Shown piece after piece: positions 1 through 7,339 of a DNA stretch of 8,087 bases; positions within the stretch are counted from its first letter, which is position 1, and each line of letters begins with the position of its first letter. The notes under the pieces are model-generated. The model saw nothing but the letters and a program-made list of their open reading frames with translations, was not told where the DNA came from and did not search any database. The stretch covers positions 1 to 8,087 of the forward strand of contig JAILEJ010000136.1 of assembly GCA_024688095.1 (NCBI GenBank), read 5' to 3'. The position numbers were made by a program, and so were the translations under genes. Source of the DNA: Butyrivibrio sp. (GTDB lineage Bacteria > Bacillota > Clostridia > Lachnospirales > Lachnospiraceae).

Positions 1-162
1 AAAAGCCGCAGGATGTCTAACGCTACTGAAATGCTTATAGTAAGCGCCTACAAAGATCTCATGGAGTCATCTACATCAATTGCCAAGAGATTCAATGTCT
101 CAGATACGTTCGCCCATGAGGTATTTGACCGGTATGTGAAGTCTGAATATCTTGATTCATAA
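1..162 (+). pseudogene. Truncated ISL3-family transposase fragment (5' end outside window)
   Basis: The plus-strand frame is open from the first base of the window to a TAA at 160-162, giving 53 residues with no start codon required inside the window. The peptide contains an apparent helix-turn-helix: residues around STSIAKRFNVSDTFAHEVFD, followed by RYVKSEYLDS and the stop. The wording 'IAKRFNVS...DRYV' resembles the DNA-binding segment just before the catalytic DDE domain of ISL3-family transposases. In that family the protein normally continues into an 'ISIDE/VSVDE' catalytic start, but here the frame ends after 'LDS' and I see no continuation in any frame downstream. It therefore looks like a 3'-truncated insertion-sequence remnant. 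The family assignment is from memory of the motif style, not from a search. It could instead be the end of a small stand-alone HTH protein. It is convergent with the transporter operon and separated from it by a terminator. Confidence 0.55.
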
Positions 163-200
163 TAATCACTCCATAGTCATAAATTTTTAAAGCATTGCGT

Positions 201-246
201 AAAAAAAAATAGAGATATGCGCATATAATAAGGCACATATCTCTAT
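201..246 (-). terminator. Rho-independent terminator of the transporter operon
   Basis: Read on the minus strand, an 11-bp perfect stem (ATAGAGATATG pairing with CATATCTCTAT; plus-strand arms 209-219 and 236-246) with a 16-nt loop is followed directly by a run of nine T (201-209 on the plus strand is all A). It starts 27 nt after the stop codon of the last transporter gene. The stem is AT-rich, so it may be only moderately efficient, but the position and U-tract fit an intrinsic terminator. There is no T-run on the plus-strand side, so it should not end plus-strand transcription. Confidence 0.75.
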
Positions 247-252
247 AATATC

Positions 253-278
253 ATATGATTTTGTAGTGCAAATCATAT
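253..278. repeat. Short inverted repeat across the last stop codon
   Basis: Arms at 253-263 (ATATGATTTTG) and 269-278 (CAAATCATAT) pair with one bulged base around a 5-nt loop. The right arm contains the TGA stop of the second half-transporter. It lies just before the terminator hairpin and may help protect the mRNA 3' end or add to termination, but it has no U-tract of its own. It could be chance in such AT-rich DNA. Confidence 0.3.
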
Positions 279-2003
279 TTTCCAGTTTTCTGCATTTTCT
301 CTTCCTACAATAAATCTGCGATAGAGTCCTTCTTTTGCAACTAGTTCTTCATGATTGCCCATGTCAACAATTTTACCTTCATCAACAACAAGAATTTGAT
401 CAGCATCACGAACAGTTTTTAATCTGTGTGCAATCATAATGATTGTTTTATTTTCTGTGAGTTTTGCTATAGCCTTTTGAAGTCTGTCTTCATTTTCAGG
501 ATCCACATTGGCTGTTGCCTCATCTAATATTATTACAGGTGAATCCTTAAGAATAGCTCTCGCAATAGATATCCTTTGTTTTTCACCTCCGGAAAGGGAA
601 GCACCACCCTCACCAATCATTGTATTATATCCATCAGGCAGGGATTCTATAAAATCATCACAAGCAGCTTCTTTTGCAGCCCTAACTACTTCTTCATGTG
701 AGGCATTCGGTGAACCAAATTTTATGTTATTTTCTATAGTATCTGAAAATAGATAAACATTCTGAAATACCATACTGATCTGTGACATTAAGGTTTCTAA
801 AGTATATTCTTTGATATTTCTACCACCAATAAGCACTTGGCCATTATCTACATCCCAGAATCTTGCGATGAGATTACAGATAGTAGTTTTACCTGAACCA
901 CTTGTTCCAACAATGGCAGTCGTTGTTTTATCAGGAATTTTAAAGCTGATATTATGAAGAACTTGTCTATCGTTATATGAAAAATCAACGTTTTTAAATT
1001 CTATATCATGTTTTTCAGATTCGTAGGATTTTCCTAATCCATCCATTTTTTCAATACTCTCAGGTTTATTTGCCTTTTCCATAGAAGAAGTAAGAAGTCT
1101 TATTATAGCCATAGCACTACCTGCACCACTAATATGAGCAAATACCATGAAAGACATAACTATCATCATCAAAGTGTATGAAAGTGATAATGTTCCTTCA
1201 ATATAAAACATAACACTTTCTAGAATCAAAGCAAAAGTTCCTATCTGAAGTATTGCTTTTTGTGCTATTGTATAAGGAACATAAAATCCTTCCATTTCAG
1301 TATTGCTTTTTCTGTTGTACTCAAGTGCTTCAGCAAGGGCGTGGTCTCCTCTTCCAGTTAGGTTAAAAGACTTAACAATACTCATTCCCTGAATCCATTC
1401 AAGCACAGCGGATACAAGTTTTACTTCAGAATCTTGTCGCATAGGTGCAACTGACTGTGATTTTTTTTCCATCATTGATGAAATTATCAGATATATGCAT
1501 TCAACAATTAGCATTGTTAGTCCAAATCTGAAATCAAATACAAATACGCATATTAACATTACAGCTGATGTAATAAAACCATCCATAAGCCGTATCATTA
1601 CCATTGGCGCAAGCGTTTCTATATTTTCAATAACGGTAGTCATTGTTCCTACAAGTTCACCAAGACTGTTCTCATTGAAATATCCCATTGGCATTTTCTT
1701 GATATGATCAGCTATGGTAATTCTTTTATTTGCTGCCATATAATAACCGGCATGAGTTTGTTCCATTTGAGAATAGCCTTTTGCAAAGCAAGCAACAAAT
1801 ACTCCAGTAAGCACAATCAGAAATGATTGCCAGGAAGGAGCGTTTCCATTGACTGCATTTATAATCGCTGTTATGGTGAAATATATTCCTGCCATTTCTA
1901 TCATTCTACCAATACCGACAATTATTCCAAAGAGAATGGATTTATATATATTTCCTGATTCTGTTCCGGAAAACTTTACTATATCTTTTATTGCTTTTAT
2001 CAT
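273..2003 (-). CDS. ABC half-transporter (membrane domain plus ATPase), YbtPQ/IrtAB-like
   Basis: Predicted 576-residue ABC half-transporter with an exporter-type fold. The N-terminal membrane domain (about residues 20-310) has hydrophobic segments near 22-50, 60-75, 135-175 and 250-300. The ATPase domain (about 333-565) is complete: Walker A GTSGSGKTT (366-374), Q-loop Q414, signature LSGGEKQ (470-476), Walker B VIILDEAT (490-497, catalytic Glu495) and switch His526. The DEATANVDPENE stretch is the D-loop wording I associate with the siderophore-linked YbtP/YbtQ and IrtA/IrtB half-transporters rather than with drug exporters; that is recollection, not a search. The start at 2003 is chosen because its ATG overlaps the upstream TGA (ATGA) and has AAGGTG 7 nt before it. 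A longer in-frame ATG at 2042 would extend 43 nt into the previous gene. It is the last gene of the operon and probably pairs with the C-terminal half-transporter of the preceding protein. The substrate is unknown. Confidence 0.9.
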   Translation of the reverse strand: MIKAIKDIVKFSGTESGNIYKSILFGIIVGIGRMIEMAGIYFTITAIINAVNGNAPSWQSFLIVLTGVFVACFAKGYSQMEQTHAGYYMAANKRITIADHIKKMPMGYFNENSLGELVGTMTTVIENIETLAPMVMIRLMDGFITSAVMLICVFVFDFRFGLTMLIVECIYLIISSMMEKKSQSVAPMRQDSEVKLVSAVLEWIQGMSIVKSFNLTGRGDHALAEALEYNRKSNTEMEGFYVPYTIAQKAILQIGTFALILESVMFYIEGTLSLSYTLMMIVMSFMVFAHISGAGSAMAIIRLLTSSMEKANKPESIEKMDGLGKSYESEKHDIEFKNVDFSYNDRQVLHNISFKIPDKTTTAIVGTSGSGKTTICNLIARFWDVDNGQVLIGGRNIKEYTLETLMSQISMVFQNVYLFSDTIENNIKFGSPNASHEEVVRAAKEAACDDFIESLPDGYNTMIGEGGASLSGGEKQRISIARAILKDSPVIILDEATANVDPENEDRLQKAIAKLTENKTIIMIAHRLKTVRDADQILVVDEGKIVDMGNHEELVAKEGLYRRFIVGRENAENWKI

Positions 2004-5000
2004 GCGACCACACCTTCTTTCACTCCAATATGTGCATTCCACATACTCTTGTAAAGAGGACTGGACTTTAGAAGATCATAATGTTTGCCTATAGCCTCTA
2101 TTCTACCGTCCTTTACCAGCACAATCTGATCTGAATCAGTTATTGTTGAAAGTCTGTGAGCAATAACAATAAGCGTCTTATTCTTAACAAGTTTTCCAAC
2201 AGCTTTCTGGATAACTGCTTCATTTTCAGGATCTATGTAGGCTGTTGCTTCATCAAGAATAACAATTGGTGCGTCTTTAAGCATAGCCCTTGCTATGGCT
2301 ATACGCTGTCTTTCACCTCCGGACAGATGCTTACCTCCTCCTCCTACACGGGTTTGATATCCATTTTCAAGATTTCTTATAAATTCATCACAACCGGAGG
2401 CTTTTGCGCATTCCATTACCTCTTCATCAGATGCGGTTAATTTTCCCATTCTGATATTTTCCATTATCGTATCGTCAAAAAGGAAATTATCTTGTGAAAC
2501 ATAGGATATTTTGTCATATAGTTTATTAAGAGTAATATCTTTAGTATCAATATTTCCAAAACTGATTTTACCAGCGTCTGCATCCCAAAAACCAGCAATT
2601 AATTTGGCAATCGTAGATTTTCCGCTTCCTGAAAGACCGACTAGAGCAGTTTTACTTCCGACTGGAATACGCAATGACACTCCCTTTAGCACAGCGTCTT
2701 GTCCCTCAGTATATGAAAATTCAACATCCTTTAGTTCAATATCATTTTCTATTACAAAGTCGTTTTCTTCTGTAATATGCGTTTGCTCTTTCGCATTTAA
2801 TATAGCATCCACATTTCCTACTACAGTTCCAAGTTTTGCAAGTGTATCCACAAAATCAAGTATGGCAAGAAGAGGACCTGTAACACAAAGAGACAAAATA
2901 ATCATGGTGACAAATGCATCAAATGAAAGGCTTCCGTTTTGATAAAATAGCCAGCCGAATGGCAATACAGTCAGCATTGTTGCTGGAGCTATAATCATTG
3001 CATATATATTAGTCTTACACTGGTTCATCCAGTTATAGAAGAAGGAAGCATTTGCAAGACATCTTTCTTTCAGGGTTGCATAAGATTCTTTACCTTGATT
3101 GTATGCCTTTATTACTTCAATACCGCCGGTATACTCAATTAAAGATTCATTCATATCAGTTGTGATTTCGACTGACTTCGCGTAGTTTTCACCATATCCT
3201 TTCATAGAGGCAAACATGAAAGACATCCCTATAGGAAGGGGAATCATTGCAAGAAGTGCAAGACGCCAGTCTATAACGAACATATAGATCCATACAACAA
3301 GAAAGCCTCCAAGGTTTGATATAATCTCAGGAAAAACATGGGCCAAAGTTGTTTCCATACTCTCTATTTGATCCACAATAGTTGTTTTTAATTTTCCACT
3401 TTTCATCTCCATGATTGTTCCAAGAGGAAGTTTTGGTAATTTATTTAGAACTTTTTCTCGTATCTCTTTTAAAATACGGAAAGTTGCTTTATGAGATATA
3501 CCAAGCGCCCCGGTATATAGAAACGTATTAAGAAGATATCCCACGAGTCCTACTGTAATATATGGTATATATACAGGTAGTCCATTTTCTCCATTAATCA
3601 GAAGAGTTATTACTTTGGATGCCATAACATACGGAACAATTCCGGCAAGAACACCTAAAATAGCCAATATGATTGACAATAAAATTTGTTTATGTCCAGA
3701 TTGCCCTAATTCCCATACTCTGGATATGGGACTTTTTTGTTTTTCCATACCTGTCTCCCTATCTTTATTTATTCTAAAGCTTTTATTTTCAAAATGTTCT
3801 TTAATCCTACATATCGATGTCTTATTGCAGGGTCCACTCCATTTGACCTTACCATTCGATACAAGAATAAGATAATCACAAGAGTCTGCCAGTAATTCTA
3901 TGTCATGTGTTATAACAATCGGAGTTGTGCCACCATCTCGTAGTTCCTGTAGTCTCGAAGAAAATGCCTTCATGTGTTCATAATCAAGACCACTAGTAGG
4001 TTCATCAAAAAACAATATATTTTTTTCTGATGCTATCGCTGTAGCAACTGCTACTCGTTGTTTCTGACCTCCGGAAAGAGACATAGGATGCAACGCTCTA
4101 TATTCTGTTAAATCCATATCTGTAAGAATTTTCTCTATGATTTCATTTTGCTTTTCTTTATTTCCTCTTGGTATACTAATAGCAATCTCTTCATCAATAC
4201 TTTCAGTAAAAAGTTGATGATTTACATCCTGCATTACCAGATAACTTTTTTGAAGGAGCTGTTTTGAAGTTATTCTTTTATCGTCGATATAGAAAGAACC
4301 ATTGTTCTTTTGCAGACCACAAAGACATCTTACAAGAGTACTTTTACCGGCCCCATTTTCTCCAATAATTCCTATTATGTTTCCCATTGGTATTGCTAAA
4401 TTTTTTATTTGTATACCATTACCATCCTCATATTTATAATCAAGATTTTTGATGGTAAATATTTCTCTGTTACTCTTTGGCATTTTCGATGCTCTGTTAT
4501 CCCGGACATCGTCATCAAGACTTCTTAGTCCGAAAGAATGAACTTTTTTATCAGAAAGTGCATAAAAGTCTTTTGCATCTTTTTCCCATGCAACATGTCC
4601 TTCTTCGATAAGAACAACTTTATCGGCTATTCCTTTGAGATAATTTAGTCTATGATCAGCAATTACTATGGTTTTTCCTTCATTTTTCCATTTTGATATG
4701 ACTTTTGCTAATTCTTTTATAGAAAGCAGGTCAAGATTAGAAGTTGGTTCATCAAGTACATATATATCTGGTCCCATCATAGATACAGATGCACATGCGA
4801 TTTTTTGTTTTTCTCCGCCAGACATTTTAAATAAACTTTTATTTATCAGCCTATCTATATTAAATATCTTTATAGTAGAGAGTAATTGTTTATCCATTTC
4901 TTCACGGGAAAATGCCATGTTTTCACATCCAAATACTAATTCGCTTGTAGAATCAACATTAAAAAACTGAGATCTTGGATTCTGAAATACAGAGCCAACG

Positions 5001-5251
5001 ATTCCTGCGCGCTGTTGCACATTCTTTTTTAAAATACTTTCACCGTCAATAAGAATGTCTCCAATTATTTCCCCTTTATAAAAATATGGTACAAGACCAT
5101 TAATAAGTCTTGTTATAGTAGTCTTTCCACAGCCTGATCTGCCACATAAAACTGTTACATTTCCCTTCGGAATAATGAGAGATAAATTTTTAAGTGACAT
5201 TCCTTGCTCTGAACCAGCATAAGTGAATGAAACATTTCTTATTTCTATCAT
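2000..5251 (-). CDS. Fusion: two ECF-type ATPase domains plus an ABC half-transporter
   Basis: 1083 residues with three ATPase domains and one membrane domain. Residues 1-230 are the first ECF ATPase: Walker A GRSGCGKTT (37-45), signature MSGGEKQ (143-149), Walker B YVLDEPT (164-170), switch His200. Residues 263-480 are the second: Walker A GENGAGKST (297-305), Gln341, LSGGQKQ (392-398), ILFFDEPT (412-419), His449. This tandem pair normally powers an EcfT/S-component importer as a protein of roughly 480-500 residues. From Met502 onward a full half-transporter follows: membrane domain about 520-815, Walker A GLSGSGKST (872-880), Gln920, LSGGERQ (976-982), IVILDEAT (996-1003) and His1032, with the D-loop variant DEATAYIDPENE. 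No catalytic residue is missing in any of the three. The start at 5251 has AGGGGG 7 nt upstream and lies 4 nt after the EcfT stop. The junction (residues 490-502) keeps a ribosome site and ATG, so two separate products, or an indel that joined two genes, remain possible. Confidence 0.85.
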   Translation of the reverse strand: MIEIRNVSFTYAGSEQGMSLKNLSLIIPKGNVTVLCGRSGCGKTTITRLINGLVPYFYKGEIIGDILIDGESILKKNVQQRAGIVGSVFQNPRSQFFNVDSTSELVFGCENMAFSREEMDKQLLSTIKIFNIDRLINKSLFKMSGGEKQKIACASVSMMGPDIYVLDEPTSNLDLLSIKELAKVISKWKNEGKTIVIADHRLNYLKGIADKVVLIEEGHVAWEKDAKDFYALSDKKVHSFGLRSLDDDVRDNRASKMPKSNREIFTIKNLDYKYEDGNGIQIKNLAIPMGNIIGIIGENGAGKSTLVRCLCGLQKNNGSFYIDDKRITSKQLLQKSYLVMQDVNHQLFTESIDEEIAISIPRGNKEKQNEIIEKILTDMDLTEYRALHPMSLSGGQKQRVAVATAIASEKNILFFDEPTSGLDYEHMKAFSSRLQELRDGGTTPIVITHDIELLADSCDYLILVSNGKVKWSGPCNKTSICRIKEHFENKSFRINKDRETGMEKQKSPISRVWELGQSGHKQILLSIILAILGVLAGIVPYVMASKVITLLINGENGLPVYIPYITVGLVGYLLNTFLYTGALGISHKATFRILKEIREKVLNKLPKLPLGTIMEMKSGKLKTTIVDQIESMETTLAHVFPEIISNLGGFLVVWIYMFVIDWRLALLAMIPLPIGMSFMFASMKGYGENYAKSVEITTDMNESLIEYTGGIEVIKAYNQGKESYATLKERCLANASFFYNWMNQCKTNIYAMIIAPATMLTVLPFGWLFYQNGSLSFDAFVTMIILSLCVTGPLLAILDFVDTLAKLGTVVGNVDAILNAKEQTHITEENDFVIENDIELKDVEFSYTEGQDAVLKGVSLRIPVGSKTALVGLSGSGKSTIAKLIAGFWDADAGKISFGNIDTKDITLNKLYDKISYVSQDNFLFDDTIMENIRMGKLTASDEEVMECAKASGCDEFIRNLENGYQTRVGGGGKHLSGGERQRIAIARAMLKDAPIVILDEATAYIDPENEAVIQKAVGKLVKNKTLIVIAHRLSTITDSDQIVLVKDGRIEAIGKHYDLLKSSPLYKSMWNAHIGVKEGVVA
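3746..3760 (-). promoter_or_regulatory. Internal ribosome site and in-frame ATG at the fusion junction
   Basis: On the minus strand AGGGAG (3760-3755) sits 6 nt before ATG (3748-3746), which encodes Met502 of the fusion protein. Initiation here would give a 582-residue half-transporter (MEKQKSPISRVWELG...), a normal length for that family and close to the 576 residues of its presumed partner. Immediately upstream the two other frames are closed by TAA, TAA and TAG codons, as expected at the end of a separate upstream gene. Initiation from this site is inferred, not shown. Confidence 0.5.
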
Positions 5252-5255
5252 TGCT

Positions 5256-5990
5256 TCACCCCCTAATTAGTCCTATTACAAAAAACATGATACTGATTGC
5301 AATAACTGTAAAAGCAGCATAATCCTGCAGGGAAAAGCCTATTTTACAATAACTTGTACGATTTCCCTCAGTTGTAAGTCCACGTGTCATGGCTGCTGCT
5401 GAAAGTTCATCACCTATTTTTGTAACAGACACAATGAGTGGAACCATTCTGTATTCTATTCCGGATATAACATTAGTTTTTAGACTGATGTTTCGCATTT
5501 TCATAGCATCCTGAATGGAAGAATATTCATCAGCAAGGGTTGGAAAAAATCGGAAAATAATAGCAAAGGGAATGGTAATTGTTTGTGGAAAATGCATTTT
5601 TTGCATTGCTGCAATAAATTCACTAACCTTTGTAGTATGCAGAACGAACCATGCCATCATCATATTTGGAAGCATGCGTTCTACGAGATATACTACTATT
5701 CTTAATATCAAACCTCCTGCACTTATTCCACTTATGGATCCTGACACAAGGATATAATCTCCAACCACAGCAAGAAGATATATGCTTACATATATTACAG
5801 ACATTTTTATCTTCTTCATGTCAATTAGAAAAAAAAGTACAAGAATAACAAACACGATTTTTAAGCCGCTTATAAGTGGACTTTTACTATCAGAAATAAT
5901 CACTGTATTTATTATGAGAAGGAGCATAAGCTTGGTTCTTGGGTCAAAGTTTATGACTGCATCCTCATTACCACTTTCAAATCTGTTCAT
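5256..5990 (-). CDS. ECF transporter transmembrane component T (EcfT/CbiQ family)
   Basis: 244-residue membrane protein that would couple ATP hydrolysis by the tandem ECF ATPases to the substrate-binding S component. Family marks visible: DPRTKL near the N-terminus (16-21), hydrophobic segments around 20-34, 41-57, 63-80, 92-116 and 224-241, the FRFFPTLADEYSSIQDAMKMR segment (146-166), and a second helix KIGDELSAAAMTRGL (191-205). The last two are the cytoplasmic coupling helices. EcfT proteins usually show an Ala-Arg-Gly type motif in each; here the first reads MKMRN and the second MTRG, so the arginines are kept but the first motif is divergent. The length is normal for the family. The ATG shares one base with the S-component stop (TAATG) and has GGGA 7 nt upstream, so translation is probably coupled. 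The stop TGA lies within the ribosome site of the next gene. Confidence 0.88.
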   Translation of the reverse strand: MNRFESGNEDAVINFDPRTKLMLLLIINTVIISDSKSPLISGLKIVFVILVLFFLIDMKKIKMSVIYVSIYLLAVVGDYILVSGSISGISAGGLILRIVVYLVERMLPNMMMAWFVLHTTKVSEFIAAMQKMHFPQTITIPFAIIFRFFPTLADEYSSIQDAMKMRNISLKTNVISGIEYRMVPLIVSVTKIGDELSAAAMTRGLTTEGNRTSYCKIGFSLQDYAAFTVIAISIMFFVIGLIRG

Positions 5991-6619
5991 TAAACAATCC
6001 CAGCTCTTTCAAAGTGTTTTCTAAGAACTGCCTTTCCTATAAGTGCACCGATAATAGCAGCTACAAGAGTAGTGACAATAACAATACCGCACATTCCCCA
6101 ACTAATTAGTTTTTCAAGTTCATCTACAAATGCATCGCCCTGTGTTTCTCTAAAAGCTTCCGCATAAGCATTACCTCCGATAAACATTGGAAGCTGTGTA
6201 CCTATTACCCATTCAGAAAATACTACATAACTGATTATCATTTTCACGGAACTCTTATATTGTCCGGACTTCAATATCAGATCTGCAATAAGCCCCAAAA
6301 TAAGACCTGTAATAATTCCCATATATCCATATCCCATCAGAGCAAGAAGGACTGCTGATAGTGTTGCCATGATTGTAACCATTCCAAATTTTTTTACTTT
6401 TGTGAAAAAAAGAATGCAAGGAATTCCAGCCAAAAATGCAATGAGAGCCGGATAAAAAATAGCCATAATTGGTACCATTCCTGTCATAGCGCTGATAAAG
6501 AAAATTACAAAATATAACACGGTAAAAATACCAATCGTTATAAGATCCTTTACTGTCATTTTTCCGTTTTCTTCTGCAACTGCTGTGTTCATTTTTAACT
6601 CTTTTACTGCTGTGCTCAT
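5990..6619 (-). CDS. ECF transporter S component, MptD/Trep_Strep-like
   Basis: 209-residue hydrophobic protein with about six membrane segments (roughly 27-45, 50-72, 78-95, 98-116, 125-142, 174-196), the size and topology of an ECF substrate-binding (S) component. The order MTVKDLITIGIFTVLYFVIF, then a proline-containing second helix, the GYGYMGIITGLILGLIADLI segment (96-115), and a hydrophilic loop with GGNAYAEAF (148-156) resembles the Trep_Strep family now called MptD-type S components, whose substrates are largely unassigned. The assignment rests on recognition of this pattern plus the EcfT and double ATPase that follow. The start at 6619 is supported by AGGAGG 10 nt upstream. Met10 and Met21 are in-frame alternatives with weaker sites, and the residues before Met21 look like a soluble, poorly constrained N-terminus. 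It is separated from the repressor gene by 73 nt containing a dyad, and overlaps the EcfT gene by one base. Confidence 0.82.
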   Translation of the reverse strand: MSTAVKELKMNTAVAEENGKMTVKDLITIGIFTVLYFVIFFISAMTGMVPIMAIFYPALIAFLAGIPCILFFTKVKKFGMVTIMATLSAVLLALMGYGYMGIITGLILGLIADLILKSGQYKSSVKMIISYVVFSEWVIGTQLPMFIGGNAYAEAFRETQGDAFVDELEKLISWGMCGIVIVTTLVAAIIGALIGKAVLRKHFERAGIV

Positions 6620-6692
6620 TTTTTTAACTCCTCCTAGGATTTTGATGTATTCCCATAAAGTTAGCTGTAGCTAACAATGTGGCAAAATAATA
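6620..6692 (-). promoter_or_regulatory. Leader between repressor and S component with a 16-bp dyad
   Basis: The 73-nt gap holds a perfect dyad at 6660-6675: GTTAGCT, 2 nt, AGCTAAC, 40 nt before the S-component start, plus the strong AGGAGG site at 6630-6635. A TTGCCA hexamer (6685-6680, minus strand) has only a poor -10 candidate (TAACTT, 16 nt away), so a second promoter is doubtful. The dyad would sit between those hexamers and could be an operator for a regulator other than the operon's TetR, since it shares no motif with the palindrome upstream of tetR. It lacks a following U-tract, so it is not a convincing terminator. Confidence 0.4.
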
Positions 6693-7307
6693 TTATTCTT
6701 TAAAATATTCCTCCCAACCTCTGCCATAAAAATTTCTAAGCTCAGTAATATATTTCACTGCATTTTCTCTCGACATGTCATGCTCTACACAATGAAAAAG
6801 AGCGGAGTAAAATGCTGTGGAAACAACATGGCAAAAACCTTCGTTTATTCTTTCTTCGCGAAGTGCTCTGCTATTATTTTCTTTCAGATATAGAAGTGTA
6901 TATTTTACATCAATAGCTGTAATTTTCTCTAAATATTTCTTGTATGTATCACCTGGCGAGCATGAAACAAGAAGCTTATACGCAGGATAATCCTTATAGA
7001 TCATATCTATGATTTCATCAAAACCTGTGTTTCCAGTTTCTTTATATAGCTCTTGTTGTGCTTCAACATTCATAGAAAAGTAGCTATTTAATGTTTTTTC
7101 CAAAAATGTAGGAAGCTTTTCTGTAGGCAAGATCAAGTATTCAAACATACCTTCTTTGTCTCCGAATCTCGTATACATTGTGCTGGTACTTACCTCTGCC
7201 ATTTTTGCTATATTTCGAAGTGATGCATCATTATATCCTTTTTCAAGGAATTCTTTTTGTGCATATTCAATTATTTTCTCATCATAGCCTTCTATTCTGT
7301 TTGCCAT
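6693..7307 (-). CDS. TetR/AcrR-family transcriptional regulator
   Basis: 204-residue protein of standard TetR length. The N-terminal DNA-binding domain is clear: helix 1 EKIIEYAQKEFLEKGYNDAS (10-29), then the helix-turn-helix SLRNIAKMAEVSTSTMYTRFGDKEGMF (29-55), with the typical 'tYxrFgdKegl' ending. The C-terminal two-thirds (60-204) is helical and is the ligand and dimer domain. It contains the phrase KLLVSCSPGDTYKKYL (111-126) and a loose His/Cys group (His160, His172, Cys173, His176) that might bind a metal or haem-like ligand, which is speculation. The start at 7307 is supported by GAGG 6 nt upstream. The gene is first in the transporter operon and 33 bp downstream of a perfect palindrome overlapping its own promoter, so it very probably represses itself and the transporter genes until a ligand, perhaps the transported compound, releases it. 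Confidence 0.92.
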   Translation of the reverse strand: MANRIEGYDEKIIEYAQKEFLEKGYNDASLRNIAKMAEVSTSTMYTRFGDKEGMFEYLILPTEKLPTFLEKTLNSYFSMNVEAQQELYKETGNTGFDEIIDMIYKDYPAYKLLVSCSPGDTYKKYLEKITAIDVKYTLLYLKENNSRALREERINEGFCHVVSTAFYSALFHCVEHDMSRENAVKYITELRNFYGRGWEEYFKE

Positions 7308-7339
7308 TTCTTACCTCATTTATCTATTTAAGACAGCAC

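Noticed and set aside
2004..2042. Longer start for the second half-transporter (ATG at 2042, adding 13 residues)
   Set aside because: It would overlap the upstream gene by 43 nt and add a Cys/Arg-rich stretch unlike the family's N-terminus, while the ATG at 2003 has the ATGA overlap and an AAGGTG site at good spacing.
2511..2942. Plus-strand open frame of 143 codons, and several smaller plus-strand frames across 508-6024
   Set aside because: They lie entirely or almost entirely opposite confidently identified transporter genes, have no plausible ribosome site or recognisable domain, and their composition is what antisense reading of the minus-strand genes would give.
273..5251. Reading the half-transporter pair as a multidrug or peptide exporter
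   Set aside because: The exporter fold alone would allow this, but the operon context with S component, EcfT and ECF ATPases and the DPENE D-loop variant favour a siderophore-type or nutrient transporter. It is not excluded, only less likely.
6660..6675. Dyad between tetR and the S-component gene as an intrinsic terminator
   Set aside because: Only 6-7 bp, too small a loop, and followed on the minus strand by TTTATGGG rather than a U-tract.
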